Of a DNA stretch of 64,000 nucleotides, positions 12,427 to 25,000 are shown one piece after another (within the stretch, counting starts at the first letter, position 1; each line of letters begins with the position of its first letter). The notes under the pieces were generated by a model. That model had not been told where the DNA came from, ran no database searches, and worked only from the letters and a program-made list of their open reading frames with translations. This DNA is from Onchocerca lupi. Its lineage: Eukaryota > Nematoda > Chromadorea > Rhabditida > Onchocercidae. The stretch is taken from NCBI GenBank assembly GCA_028564675.1, contig JAOVVO010000372.1, positions 1 to 64,000 on the forward strand, in the 5' to 3' direction. The position numbers and the translations under genes are program-made.

Positions 12427-15102
12427 TCAGAGATCATCATCCTTGCATGTATGTTGTTCCAAAATTTCTGGCATTTTATAACCAACCACATCGTATTTTT
12501 CAATTTTACATTCGGTTATATCTTGTTGTCGAACCTTTAAAAAGATTATTCTAAACCTGGAACTTAATATGAGAAGTAGATACAATAATTAACTCAAAGT
12601 TTTAATGAAAAATGAGATAAATGGAATATAATAAGATGTTTGAAGAATTAAGATCTCTTAAGTAGCGATTTTCTTTCATACAGCTCTTCTTGGAGAAAAC
12701 GTTTGAAATCGACTTAAATCTGAAGATGAGAGCAGAAAATGTTAGGAATGCCAAATTCAGCTACATATGTAAATAAAAGTAAAATTAACTATGCTTCGTT
12801 GTTTATTTTTCATTTCTAAGATCAGTTAAACTTACATCCCGAGGATAAATGTTCTCGGTGGTAAGGTCTTTATTCTCATCAATATATGTTAAAGTTCTGT
12901 ATTCATTTCGTTGTTTAGCTATTGGTTTGCTTTGTGCGATTTCATTTGCTCTTTCAAAAAATCGTATTCGTGGTTGTACGTCCTGCAAAAGAGATTTGAA
13001 ATTAGTTTTAATCAAACATGTAAAATATTTATTTCAGACAAAGGTCGTGAAATTAACGTCAATATATCCGTAAAATTGTTTCGCAAATCTTCAGGTATGT
13101 GACATAGTCCAAAAATGTAATTAGAATGACAAATATGTTGTAAGATATTATTTATATGTTGTAAAATATGTTATAAAATCGATCGTATTTATTTAAAGAA
13201 ATTTTTTTCTTTTTTTGAAAAAAAGAAAAAGATCTGGGAAAAATTTGTATAATAAATGAGGAATTGCAACAATGAATACAATGATTTCAGACAGATTAAA
13301 ACCTTATAGACGTGATCTAAATTCAGATTTATTTTAAAATGTATCAAGAAATTCTGAAGAATTTAATTATGCACCTGAAGTGTACCATGTGATGAAGTTT
13401 CTTGACTTTTGTTTACTTCGAAAGTTTCCTTTTCATTGGTCATAATTTCCTCAATATTTTGAATTGATCCCTAAATATATTCTTAATTAATCATTCCTCC
13501 ACAAAATATTTTAGTGGGATGAAATCAATTTATTGAGCTTAACGTAATATTGAATGATCACCAATGAATAATTTCATTTAACTCATACGAAAATTAATTT
13601 AATAAATTCTTAATTTTTAAGTTATCATTCAATATCACGTTTTTTACGAAACATTTGATTTCAATATACAATTCGAATTTAATTCTATAATTATCAATTT
13701 TGATTACTAATTTTGTGATATAAGGTGAAAATGCATTACTGGCTGTGAACATTGTGTCTCTTCAATACTTTCTATTTTCGATTCTGCAATTTTCGAATCC
13801 TAAAAAATAACAAACAATTCTTATGTTAGTGAAATGGTTTACATTTCAGCATTTAGAATAAGTGATAAGTTAATTAGAAATGATAAATTCCTTTTGTAAC
13901 TTCTAGGTAGTTAATTAAAAATGATGAGTTCCTTTTATGGCAAAAATTGAAACAAATAATTTTTATGTATGACAGAAATATTTAATATAATGACTAACTT
14001 CTTGTTTGTATCATAAAAATTAAAAGTATTTGTTTTGATTCAAATCAAATATATGATTATTTTTATCATAAAAAATTTTTATCATATAAAATGCTTGCAT
14101 AACTTATCATTATGAAAGATTAAAATGTTTGCTACATCCTTTGCTAAATTTGTCGAATATTTGTTATGAAATGCAAAAATTTAGCTTTTTCTGACAAATT
14201 TTCAAATCATTAAGGATTTATCGCACTTTTTCCTTACTTTCTTGAATAATTAATCATTGAGTCGTCTTCATAACGGAGCAACTGATAGGATGTGAATCAT
14301 TGGTAAAAGGCTAATTGTTATTACTACATAATTGCTTTTATCAATGAAAATATTTCAAAAATGTTGGTAGATACTTTTAAAACTAATAAAATCATCTAAT
14401 TTAGCGTATCTCTGTAATCATAAGCTTTTTTTTTTTTTTTTTTTTTTTGATAATATCTGAGGGCAGTCTATAATCATAAGCTATCTTTTTTTTTGATAAT
14501 ATCTGAAAGCACTTTATTTTATTAAAAATTTTATAACTTTCCTAAGGTTTGAGACAAAGAAAAGAAGATATTTACAGGTTGTTTGTGAATTTCAGCTACA
14601 ATTTTCACTTCTTTCTTTGGTGATTTTTGAAATAATCCTTTTGGAGTAATCGTAGATTGTGTATTTTCAAGTTCCATTTCTTTCATTTCTTTTATTTTGG
14701 TGCGCTGTGATTCTATCTATAGTCTTTTTTTTTTTTGCCTTTATTAATTAATTATGTTTTTATAGAAATTAAATGTGTGTCTGGAATTTATGAAATTGGT
14801 AATAATTTACGTATAGCAATTATTATTTCATATTGATAGGATGATAGTTGATAATATACATATAATGAATGATGAAGAAATCCAAAATCATAATGAAATT
14901 TAATCCATATGTTCTTAAAATTTAACTGATTTTTGTTAAAAATTCTAGAATTATTTAATTTTTTTAATTTGATTAATTTTTGAAAAAAAAAAGAGATTCT
15001 TGCTTTTTCCATAAATTTCTCGAGCTTTGCTTTCTTTTTACAGGCACATAAAGGTAATAATAGAAATAAAGTCACAACTACCGCTGATAATGTAACAATC
15101 AT
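12427..15102 (-). CDS. Small membrane-anchored Lys/Glu-rich protein, function unknown
   Basis: I do not recognise this family. Six exons join in frame: 15004-15102, 14576-14716, 13740-13799, 13375-13470, 12836-12982, 12427-12534, giving 216 aa plus stop. The N-terminus is a hydrophobic stretch (MIVTLSAVVVTLFLLLPLCA) followed at once by CKKK, the pattern of a signal anchor or single membrane helix, with the basic tail probably cytoplasmic. The remainder is hydrophilic, rich in Lys, Glu, Gln and Ser, and probably disordered or coiled (IESQRTKIKEMKEMELENTQ). It ends with an acidic CKDDDL. The first intron appears to use a GC donor (AAA|GCAAGA) and an acceptor without a pyrimidine tract, so exon 1 is the least certain join. 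If exon 12836-12982 is read through instead, it stops at 12803. An acceptor-like TTAAG lies just upstream of the start. Confidence 0.6.
14415..14506. repeat. Tandem duplication of an AATCATAAGC...GATAATATCTGA unit
   Basis: Two adjacent copies of AATCATAAGC, then a T tract, then TGATAATATCTGA occur at about 14415-14463 and 14471-14506. They differ mainly in T-tract length, which suggests slippage. They lie in the first intron of the membrane-anchored gene. Confidence 0.75.
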
Positions 15103-15114
15103 CACCCGAATCTT

Positions 15115-16713
15115 AAATCAAATATTATTAAATATCAAGTAAATTGATCAATCGATGATAGAATTTGCATTGAAATTTTTAGCAATTTAAAAATTAAGGG
15201 AAAAAGTTGCATGAAATTTCCATTTACTCAAAAATTAAAAAATGAAATCTGTATCTGATTTGACTTCATATAGAAATATTCAAATACAGTAATATAGGTT
15301 TTGAAGATAAAATGAAAAAGAAAAAAGGAATTATGTTTGATTTGATTTTAAGTATTTCGATTACCATTTGGTTACTTTTTTTGATCACTACTGTGTAAAA
15401 TTTTCCAATAATAACTTGTTTTATATTTTGTTGATATTCTCATTTTTTATAAAAGGTCAAAGTAGAAGTGCCTCAACTTGGAAAATTTTCATTGAAAAAG
15501 AGAAATTTCGAAGAAAAAACTATTAGTGAAAGTAAACATAATTTCTTCTTCTATTTCTTCAAATCATGTTCTAATTTCTAATCTGTTTGTCAACTTACTA
15601 AATTAGTTAATTATCTCTGTCAAATTACTTGGTTAATTTGTTTATCAATTTATCAGTAGATGGTTAATTGTCATCGGAAACTTTATAAATAATGACTAAT
15701 TATTTATTGGCAGAAACCAAAATTACTTATTTATTAAATAAATAAATCTTTCCTACATTTGCTTTGGGAAAAAATATTAAGAAAGTACGAGCCGACCACT
15801 TTATAAGTAATCATTAGCAAAAATATAGCCGCATTGTGTTATGACGCCATTTAAATACTTTTTCGTACCTTCAAAATTGAAAATGTTATGAAATTTCCGA
15901 AAAAAACTTCCGAAATTTTAAAAAGTGTCAAAAAGAACTTTTAAATGTTATATAAAGCAAAAACAATCCGAAAAAGCAATGATTTTATTTCATACTTGTT
16001 ATTAGATCATTGTTATCTGTTTCCTTCATGGTAATTTATCTGGTTCGTCTTGCCATGTTAGTTTAAAAAAGCAGAATAATTTGGTATTAACAAATAAAAC
16101 ATTAATAGAATTTGAAATTTTCGTTTTTTCATAAAATTTCGAACAAAAAGCAAAGAAAAAAAAAACGATTTACTCAGAGAGAATTAAATACATTAAGCTG
16201 TTTGCTAACTACATAAACTATCGAATTAATTTGACCAGCACTGAAGAAAATGTTGTTGGATGAAATTATTTTAAAATTTTACAATGAAATAATATTGAAA
16301 TGAACATTTAGCATAGTGAAAGCATTATTTTAATGGTTCGTGCCGTCTAGGATTGTCCAGTCTTTATTAATTATTGATAATGACAGAGAAATCTTTACTA
16401 TAGCGGTAGTAATAGATGACAAAAATCAGAAATAATCTTTTTTCCCAGAACAATTTCATTCCAATGCCAACTGATCGATGATGAAAACGATAAGATCAAA
16501 GCAAGCTCGAAAGTATATAAATCTCCTTGCATCAAAAAGATAATCCGCATTTTTCATACTATATTTTCCATTCAGACAAATTTAACACATAGAAATGCTT
16601 ATATTTTACTCGTAAAATATCATACAATGAGAAGTACGTATAATGTGAAAAAAAAAAAAAAAAAAAAAAGAAAAACATCATGTTTCAAAATATTTTTGGA
16701 GTTTCTTCAATTC
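15115..16713. other. Gap between the membrane-anchored gene and rpb-12
   Basis: About 1.6 kb of AT-rich sequence. Apart from the weak plus-strand candidate at 15312-15745 and an A tract near 16650, I see nothing with coding or repeat character. The left part may hold the promoter or trans-splice region of the gene below it, the right part the rpb-12 3' UTR. Confidence 0.5.
15312..15745 (+). CDS. Candidate small signal-anchor protein (weak)
   Basis: A plus-strand ATG opens 27 codons that are basic then strongly hydrophobic (DLILSISITIWLLFLITT), ending at a GTGTAA donor. After a 63-nt intron with acceptor ATAAAAG, a second open segment (15456-15531; VKVEVPQLGKFSLKKRNFEE) ends at a GTAAAC donor. 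A third piece from 15714 ends in a stop at 15745. The frame is kept, for about 62 aa in total. Against it, the acceptors are weak, the piece is short and it lies between two minus-strand genes. It could be a secreted or membrane peptide containing a dibasic site, or chance. Confidence 0.2.
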
Positions 16714-17996
16714 TTAACGTGCATCATAAACCATCACTGAAACAGAACACTTTTCATTCTTCCAAACTGTCTGTTAATAGTATTAGAGATCCGTCAGAGC
16801 AGTATTTTGTAAGGTATCAATTTCGAGAAGTTTCAACTATCAAATAAACAATTCATCTATTCCTAGCATTTATGGAGCTTTTAATTCAATATTCTCGAAA
16901 TAATGAGATGCTTTCACGTCAGAACTACATAATATTTTATGTTTTCCATCATATTTCATTCAATATCTCTAACGAACTCAACAATTTATTGATAAATCAT
17001 GCAAAAAACTATTTATCTGGAAAATTTTCTCCAGAAACGGAAACTTTATTATCAACAGCAATTCGGAATCCCACAAAAAATCAAAAGAAAAGTGAGAGCT
17101 TCCATTGACTATATGAAAAAAAGAAAAGAGTTTTTTCGGACATCAAACAGACTGGGAGAGTTAACATTAAGAAGTTGAAAAAGCTATAACATTTTTACAC
17201 AAAGATTAAGAATTGTACCTATCTAACGTCTGTTTTTAATAAAATAACTAAAAACTATCTCTATAATTTTTCCGAGTGGAGAACTAAGATGAAAAGAACT
17301 AAATCCTTATGAGGCAGGAAAGTCGAACAAAAACTGTGATAAAAAAAGTAACCGGAAAAGAAGAAAGAATAAAATAGCTTTTAGACAAATATTGTACAAA
17401 ACAGTGAGTTTTGTAACTTACATTTCCGGCAACGTTTTTTATATAATATCCTGTAGCCACATTCTCGACATCTGATCGCATCTTTTGGACGGATTTCATT
17501 TTCATTGTGACATTCTCAAAAAAGAAAAAGAAAGAAAATTTTTATAAATTTCGCAAGAAATTGAAGTGGTCATTTTCAATGTGTTTCGAAAAAGACAAAA
17601 GCTTGTAAAATATAGCATCCAAATGAGAAAAACTCAACAATAGGATAAACAAAATCACAATAATTTAATCTATGATAACTTTCTGCGTTAAAACAATCTT
17701 CACAAACCTCCACATATATATATCATACTACTGTTCGTCTTCGTCGATCCACCAGCACCACTTGGTGTTGGAGTTGAACTGCCATCCATCATTGAATTAT
17801 TATCTAAAATTAAAGTAATAAATGATAATTCGCAAAAACTCAGAATAATGAACAGAAAAGAAAATAAATCATAAGTTCGAAAGAACAGACAAAAAATCCA
17901 AAATAATAATAAATGTAAGACTCAAAATAATAAATGGTAAATCTAATATAACGTACTGAAAAAGATAAGTAATTAATTACCAACTGCATCCGACAT
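16714..17996 (-). CDS. rpb-12: RNA polymerases I, II and III subunit RPABC4 (RPB12)
   Basis: This is the small zinc-binding subunit shared by all three nuclear RNA polymerases. Four coding exons are 17981-17996, 17708-17803, 17422-17514 and 16714-16736, giving 75 aa plus stop with frame kept throughout. The zinc site is formed by two CxxC pairs: YICGECHNENEI and IRCRECGYRILYKKR. The C-terminus LMVYDAR ends in the usual FDAR/YDAR, which makes the identification firm. The first coding exon has only 16 nt and the last only 23 nt. An extra N-terminal stretch rich in Ser, Thr, Gly and Pro (GSSTPTPSGAGGST) precedes the conserved core. An acceptor-like TTTGTAG lies seven bases before the ATG, a candidate spliced-leader site. 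It is on the same strand as its neighbours, with about 1.1 kb to the RabGAP gene. Confidence 0.95.
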
Positions 17997-18002
17997 TCAA
18001 TC

Positions 18003-18004
18003 CT
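18003..18004 (-). other. Candidate spliced-leader acceptor of rpb-12
   Basis: On the minus strand TTTGTAG precedes GATTGA and then the rpb-12 ATG. With no upstream coding exon visible, trans-splicing is the simpler reading. Position is the only evidence. Confidence 0.4.
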
Positions 18005-19063
18005 ACAAACATGGAATTTCTTATTCGAATTATTTTTCTTGGGAAATTTAAAAAAAAAAAAAAAAAAAACTAAATAAAATCTTAATTTTCAAAAAAAATA
18101 AAAAAGTTTTTATCACAAAAATGATGAGAAAAATACACACATTAGAAATTTTGATTTGATAAATGAAAAGGAGAAGAAAATTTTGTAATTTCATAAGAAA
18201 TAGTGAATTTTTTTTTCACTTATTTAAAATATTTCTTGTCTAAATTAGATTACGTGCCTATTCAAATTAGGTCACGTGAGGTATAAAGCACAGCAAATTT
18301 AGGTCTCAAGTAAAAGCGACACCCTCTATTCCCGAACCATAAATTAATGCCACTAATTTGCGCACCAAAACCTTCCTGACTCATTACGACCACTAACTTT
18401 AACGGGGGAATTCTATGAAACCTCATATCTCTGATGCATCAAATTTAAACGATGAATTGAAAGTACTTACTTATAATAGATTTGGATGATACTGTATTTT
18501 AACATAATTATTCTTATACATTATGTAAATATGTGTATTTCGTGGCATTTGCAATCATAGTCTTATTTAAACAAGCATAAAATATATTTATACTAGATTA
18601 TGGACAGAATTTGAATAATTTTCACATTAAAGACAAGGATCAGCGATAAATATGGATAAATACTGAGTGAAAAATTGAAATTTTTGTTAACTAAATTTCG
18701 ATAAAAGTTTAAATTAGCCTTTTTCTTTTATTAAAATGAATTATTGCCGACAAAAACTTCAATAAATGTGAGATGTTTGTTTTATTTTCTCCTTTTATGC
18801 AAGGCATTAGACCATTTCATCCTCTATTCTTTTACTTCAAATATCGTAAGCATTTAAAATATTTAAGAAAAAAGAAACTGAGCATTCTCTCGAATGAATG
18901 AAGGAGTAAGCCTTGATATAATAGCATGTTATATTAATCGAGAAATTGAATTGAATTTGAAAAATATTTTAAAATTGTATAAATTTAATAAAAATTTATA
19001 CTTCCTTTTGCACTTCATTTTTTTCTTGCAGAAATAGAAGAATGAAATACATAAGATAAACAA
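18005..19063. other. Gap between rpb-12 and the RabGAP gene
   Basis: No gene is visible. Near 18243-18287 a short motif (ATTAG followed by GTCACGTGAGG or ATTACGTGCC) is repeated in tandem, and a similar AATTAGATTACGTGAGG occurs near 29281 inside a RabGAP intron. It could be a CACGTG-containing regulatory site or a dispersed repeat. Confidence 0.45.
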
Positions 19064-22000
19064 TTAATGCCTAAAAGTGACATCTGAAATCATTCGCAAC
19101 CTTCTGGCATCCCAACCAGATGCATCAGAAACCGGATCGTTCACCCATAATTCTCGTCCATCTTCTACCTAAAAATTTGTAATTTGTAATCCACTGATTA
19201 AAATATTTAATTAAACGAAATAAATAAATTAAACTTACGATATAAGGATTCAAATACATATATTGGTATTTTATTTTTTTATATATTTATTAAAGAAATA
19301 CTTAGTTATTGTTCATAACAATTAAGATGACACATTAAGATAACATATTTTCCGGAAATAACAAAGTATTAAACGGAAGAAAGGAATCGAATAATTCAAT
19401 ATCCGGAAAAATGCGTTCTCTTTTACTCAATAAATCACTTCATTTAATTCATTATTTCTTCATAAAAGTTAATAATTTGAACGATAAAACTGGGTATATT
19501 CATTTATTGTTCTTTGCATGCAAAATAATAAAATTAATTTTTGAATATCGAATTTAAAAGTTTTAACATTATGCAGCGCTAATTAGATTATATAAGAAGT
19601 AAAAACTCCTCGAAACTTTTAAGTTCAATAATAATTAAATTTTATCAACTTTAGAAAAACAAAAAAAAAATACTGATAACCTTTCCATCAATAGTCCATT
19701 TTAATATCGATTCCATGTCACCATAATCACCAGCACATGTTACTACCACTGTCTCCTCTCCAATTCTAATTAAAAAATTCCGATAACTTTACCGAAAATT
19801 TGAATAAGAATGAAATAAACTACAACGAATGAATCTTTTCTCGTTGTTATCATTGATGTAGAACTAACACTGATAAGGACTAACTCTTAAGTCAGTTGTT
19901 AATGGATTTAGAAGTGCACTCTGAGCCTCATTAATCTTGAGTTATATAAGAGAACCCTGATTACATGTGATATTCTAATTATGCTGCTTGGCTTATCTGA
20001 TTACAAAGTTCCTAATATCTTGCCTTATCAGATTAGAAAATGCCTTAATATCTTGGCTTGTCTGACTAAAAACTGCCCTAATACTTTCTGAGCTCTTGTC
20101 CAAAAGCCAAATAACTTGACCAGTTTAAATTTACATCAATATTACATTCTATACTTGCAGTGAATAAAGCTAGCAGTCAGTTATCTCAAAGAAAAACTTT
20201 TTTCCTAAAGATTTTATTTGTATGGCAACGTAAGTAGTAATTACTAAAATACAGTAATCAAGATACAATAATCAGATATCACTGTACTAAAAAATATTCA
20301 ATGAATAGAATTTAAAATTAGCAATAAGCGAAAGATGAATTTACCTCGTGTAAGCACTACATCTGACTTGTTTATCTGATATTTTTAGCTTCATTTCAAG
20401 TACCAAAGCTACCTTTGACCTGGAACTAAATTAGCCACAGCGTTTTACCCATTTATTGGGTTTTCAAAAATTTTCGTAAAAACTTTTTTTTATAATTTCA
20501 TTTTTTCAAAATTTTTTAATTTCAGTTAAAAATAAATAGAGCTTTGTTAATTTCAGAATTATGAAATTCATATAATTATAAAGAACATTTTGCTTACTGT
20601 ACTACCTTCTAGTTTCATCCTCTTCGTGAACTTTTCTGTGGTTGTCATCACCTATAAAATGATCAAATCTCACATTTTCTCAATCTTTCATTTCAATTTT
20701 AGTTTTATAAAAAATTTTTAATTAAGATTTGGAAAATTAAATAGAATTTACATGCAGTATTTTCGAGTAGAGGACAAAATATCACAAATAATGATGAAAT
20801 AAATGCAATTTTTAAATTTTGTCGAATCAAAGAGCCAAAAGTTAAATTCATTACTTAAATAAGCTAAAATGTTTTGTTTTATATATTTATTAATAAACTA
20901 AATTAAGCTGCATATGCATATAAATTAAAAATAAAAACAGTACTTTCAGATGAATTGGACACTTTTTGGTGAATAAATTCATCAAATTCCAAATCTTTCC
21001 TTCTAAGCTTGATCATATTACTGGCGAAATTCTCCTTCAAATTCGCTAGAGATGATACTTTCAATTGATTATGCAAATTTGATCGTTTTTTTGAATTTCT
21101 GCTGCCTAAAATAAATTTTCAAAAATATATTTTGATCAATTATAATCTTTAATCATATCATTAAAAATTGCAATGATATTTAAGGTTAGTATTGTAAAAT
21201 GTCTTTTTTTTTCTGCTTAATTACTATACGATATTTGATCATTAACTGACATTAGTGACAAAATATTCACAGTGTTAATATTTCTGAAACTAAGGAAAAA
21301 GGAATTATTTTCTTATTTGTGATTTAGAAACATAAACTATCCAAATAAATTGAATTTGATTAAATTGTTTGACTTTAATCGATTTTAGTAATTTAATTTC
21401 TAACTAACTGATTAATTACTTAATTTTCGTCGAATTTTTTCATCCCGAAATTGGATGGATTAATGAATGAATTTGAAAAAAGAAATTATGGCTTGAATTA
21501 AAAAATTAAAACACTATGTTGTCACCAAAAATTACAAATTATTCAATGATGAAAAATAATTTGAAATTAAAAACAAACCTCGATTATCGTCTTCAGAATA
21601 AAACTCAAATAAATCGTCAAATTCACGGGATTGATGGGAAATCGATGGTGATGCTAATCCAACATCTAAATTTCTGTTTTTTTTATCATTATTTTCATCT
21701 CTCCACCACCGTTTCGAAGCATTTTTATGATTTTTTGCCATCAGTGGTTGAAGGAATGCTGAACATTTTCGTACTGGAACTGAAAATATTTATTTTATAT
21801 TTTTATTTGGTTTTGGTTTTTTCTTTTTTTCTTTTTTTTTTGCAAATTAAAAATACAGGAAATAAAAAATGTTTAAAAGAAGATCGCAACTGAAAGGAAT
21901 TTAATTCTTCGTGAAAAATAGCTTAGTGAGAAATGAAAAAGTTATAGCGTCAATTGTTTTTGATTTTAAATTCAAATATTGATTATAAACAAATTTGTTA

Positions 22001-25000
22001 TAATTTTCAAAAATATCTAATGACATGAATAAAAAGTATAAATATTGATAAAATGCTAGGAGAGAACTTTAGCATTGCAAAAATAAAAATAGATTGAAAT
22101 AAATATGATAGGTTTAATGTAAATTTGAAGCTTTTGTTCTGAAAATTTAAAAATTTCTTTTGCAAAACTGAAAGTTTCAACTGAAAAATTGAAAATTTTT
22201 TTGAGAATTTGAAAAATTTGAAAGTTTTTAAAAAAAAACTCAAAGCTTCTTTTGAAGATTATTCTGAAAAACTGAAGGCTATTTTGAAAAAAGTAAAAAG
22301 CTGTTCTGAAAAATTGAAACTTCCTTTCGAAAAACTGGAAAGTCGTTTGGAAATTTGAAATTTTGTTCATCTCAAATTGCAAACAATCAATAAATACCTT
22401 TTGATAGAGGCTCATTATAGGTTGTATCATAGGAAGAATTTGAAGGTGGTGAACTGATCGCTATCATCGGTCTGAATTTTTTAAGTTATACAATTCTTTT
22501 TATCAATATTGAAAAAGATTATTTTAAGAAATTCAATCATTTCCAATATTCAGTTATTTCAAGTAAATTCTTTCACCTTTTTTCTCGTGTAACATTACCA
22601 AATTCAACAATTAGTAAGGATAATTATCTGGAATTACCCAATAAATGAATTAATTTTAATCGAAAAAGAATTAAATAATGCAAAAAAAAAAAGAAATTAC
22701 TTTTGGTCGATTGTATTTGATTCCAGTCCATTTCTTCCTGATTGCATCGATGTTTCTAATGCTGATTCTTCAAATATTTTCCGAAAAACTGTATTTTTCT
22801 AATTTTTACAATTTATATTAAGCTTTCGAATTTTGTTTCATATTTAAAAATGAATAATTCAATTCCCCCTACTGTTATTATTTCAAAAAGTATTTTTATT
22901 ATTTGATAATAATATGTAGTATTAAATTAAAATTTTTTACTTTCTCTTTTTTCTAATTTCGAATATTTTGTAAATATTGTTTTCATTATATGATATTATT
23001 ATTGGTTGGTATAAAAATTAAAACTTACCGCTATATCTTCGGGAATTTCGATCAATTTTAAACGAAATTTTATGTGGAATATTCGATGTGAAATACGCAT
23101 TTTCACTTGCTGATTCGTCATAACGAACTTCATTTTTACTTGGAAGAAATACTGCGGAATGTGTAGCTTTCTCGATTTGTGACATGTAATAATTATTTCT
23201 TTATAATTAAAATTTTAATTTTTAGGAGCTTTTTAATATTTGAAGCTAACAAACTCAGAATTTCTTTTTTTTTCAAGTATTGATCGAGAATATTTTTCGG
23301 AAATTTATTTGATTAAATATCAGTTGAAAATAATTATTCATATTCTGTTTGATTGAATATCATTTAAAAATAATTTTTGGAAGTTTGTTCCAATTAAATA
23401 TATAATTAAGAATAATTTTGAAAATTTTATTGATTAAATTATAATTGAAAACAATTTTTTTAAATTTATTTTCTTTTTTCTTTTTTCTTTTTTTATCGTT
23501 GTAAAATTGATGCGTTAAATTGGAAGATTTTTTTCTTTTTTGGGGGGGTAAACATCAACTGGAAATATTTTTTCTTTCTGTTGATTTTTCAACATTAGCA
23601 ATGATGAATTAAGTGAAAAATGTAATTAAGTTTGATGTGCTTTTCCAATTTTTTTTAAATGATAAAGTTCCCAGCAAACTTTGACGAGTCGGTGAAATCT
23701 GTTGTATTCGTCGTTTGTTGATATTGTTGCGAAATGATATGATATATTAACAGATATCCATCTACTGTACCAATCCATAATTGCTCTCGAACACACATCA
23801 CTGATGTTATTTCGGTTGGTCGTTGAGGTGCACTGAAAAAATTTCAAAAAACTGAGAATTTAATCCTTCCTTTATTATTCGTTTCTTAAACTGAAGTATA
23901 ATTTATTTAAAATCGCAATTCGCATTGATTAAAATTGCAATTTAAAATTACGATATTAAATTAAATTCAATTTTCGATGCATTATTAAGCTAAAAATTTA
24001 TGAAACTTGTCATTTGTTAGAATAATTTCTATGAGTTCGGTATTTTTATTTTCTGATATTTAATTTTATCAGTAATAATCTTCTTGCGCTTTCATTAAAA
24101 AATTTTTCTATTTTGTTGAAGTAATATTGTGAGATATGAAATGAAATGGAACATTTCGAATTATCTCATCAGATTTTTCCTTTTTTTTTTTGGTGAAATA
24201 ATAAAAGTAATACTATTTTTACTGATGTGATAGAAATTTAAACACTGGAAAAAGTAAATTTTGAAACAAATTTCTCTTCCGAAAAATTTTTATAAACTTT
24301 CCAATAAATAAACAAATTGCGAATTTCACCAAAAATTTAAGTTTGGCATTAATCTAAAATAAATTTTTAAACAAACTTATTGTATTGTTCTTTTCCCAGG
24401 TCTAATATTAGAATGCATTCATGCTCCTTCCAAAGTTGTAATATTTGAGAATGTGCTGTTGTAATCCAAACTCCATACGATGATGGACACATCGATCGAA
24501 TTTTTTCAAACATCGCTGACCCATGACCCAATATCGATGATGCGACGTAAATTTTTCGAAGTGTTGTTAGCGATCTTGAGAACATTTTTATCAGATAATT
24601 AATTATTAAAAGAAATAAATGTTATAAAGCGTGAAAATACGTGAAATAAGAAGTTTTATGAATTGTAACGTTATGTTTATCAGGTAAATTTTTTTCGTTC
24701 CATTTTCCGGAAGATAAAGTTCTTTTGATTAATTAAAAAAATAATAAAAATGATATGATTTTTATCATTTAAAACTCATATTTTTGCAATGATAAACTTA
24801 TTTATTCATTATCAGTTTATCAATTTAGTTGCTACAACACTTAGAAGAACCAGTTTTCCGGCTTATTCGTTGGATAAAAGTATTTTGAATCGATAATTAA
24901 TATCTGGCATAATATCTGTAATTTGGATGACATTCAGTGACGTATAACTGAAGATGGAATTTAAATTTAACTAGTTTGAATATTCAAACTTACTTCATGG

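Noticed and set aside
12803..12835. Stop at 12803 as the end of the membrane-anchored gene
   Set aside because: Reading through the GTAAGT donor gives a stop, but splicing to 12534 keeps frame and adds a coding-like exon (VRQQDITECKIEKYDVVGYK). Retention may be an isoform.
16872..17108. 78-codon plus-strand frame
   Set aside because: It lies within the last intron of rpb-12 and shows no protein-like features.
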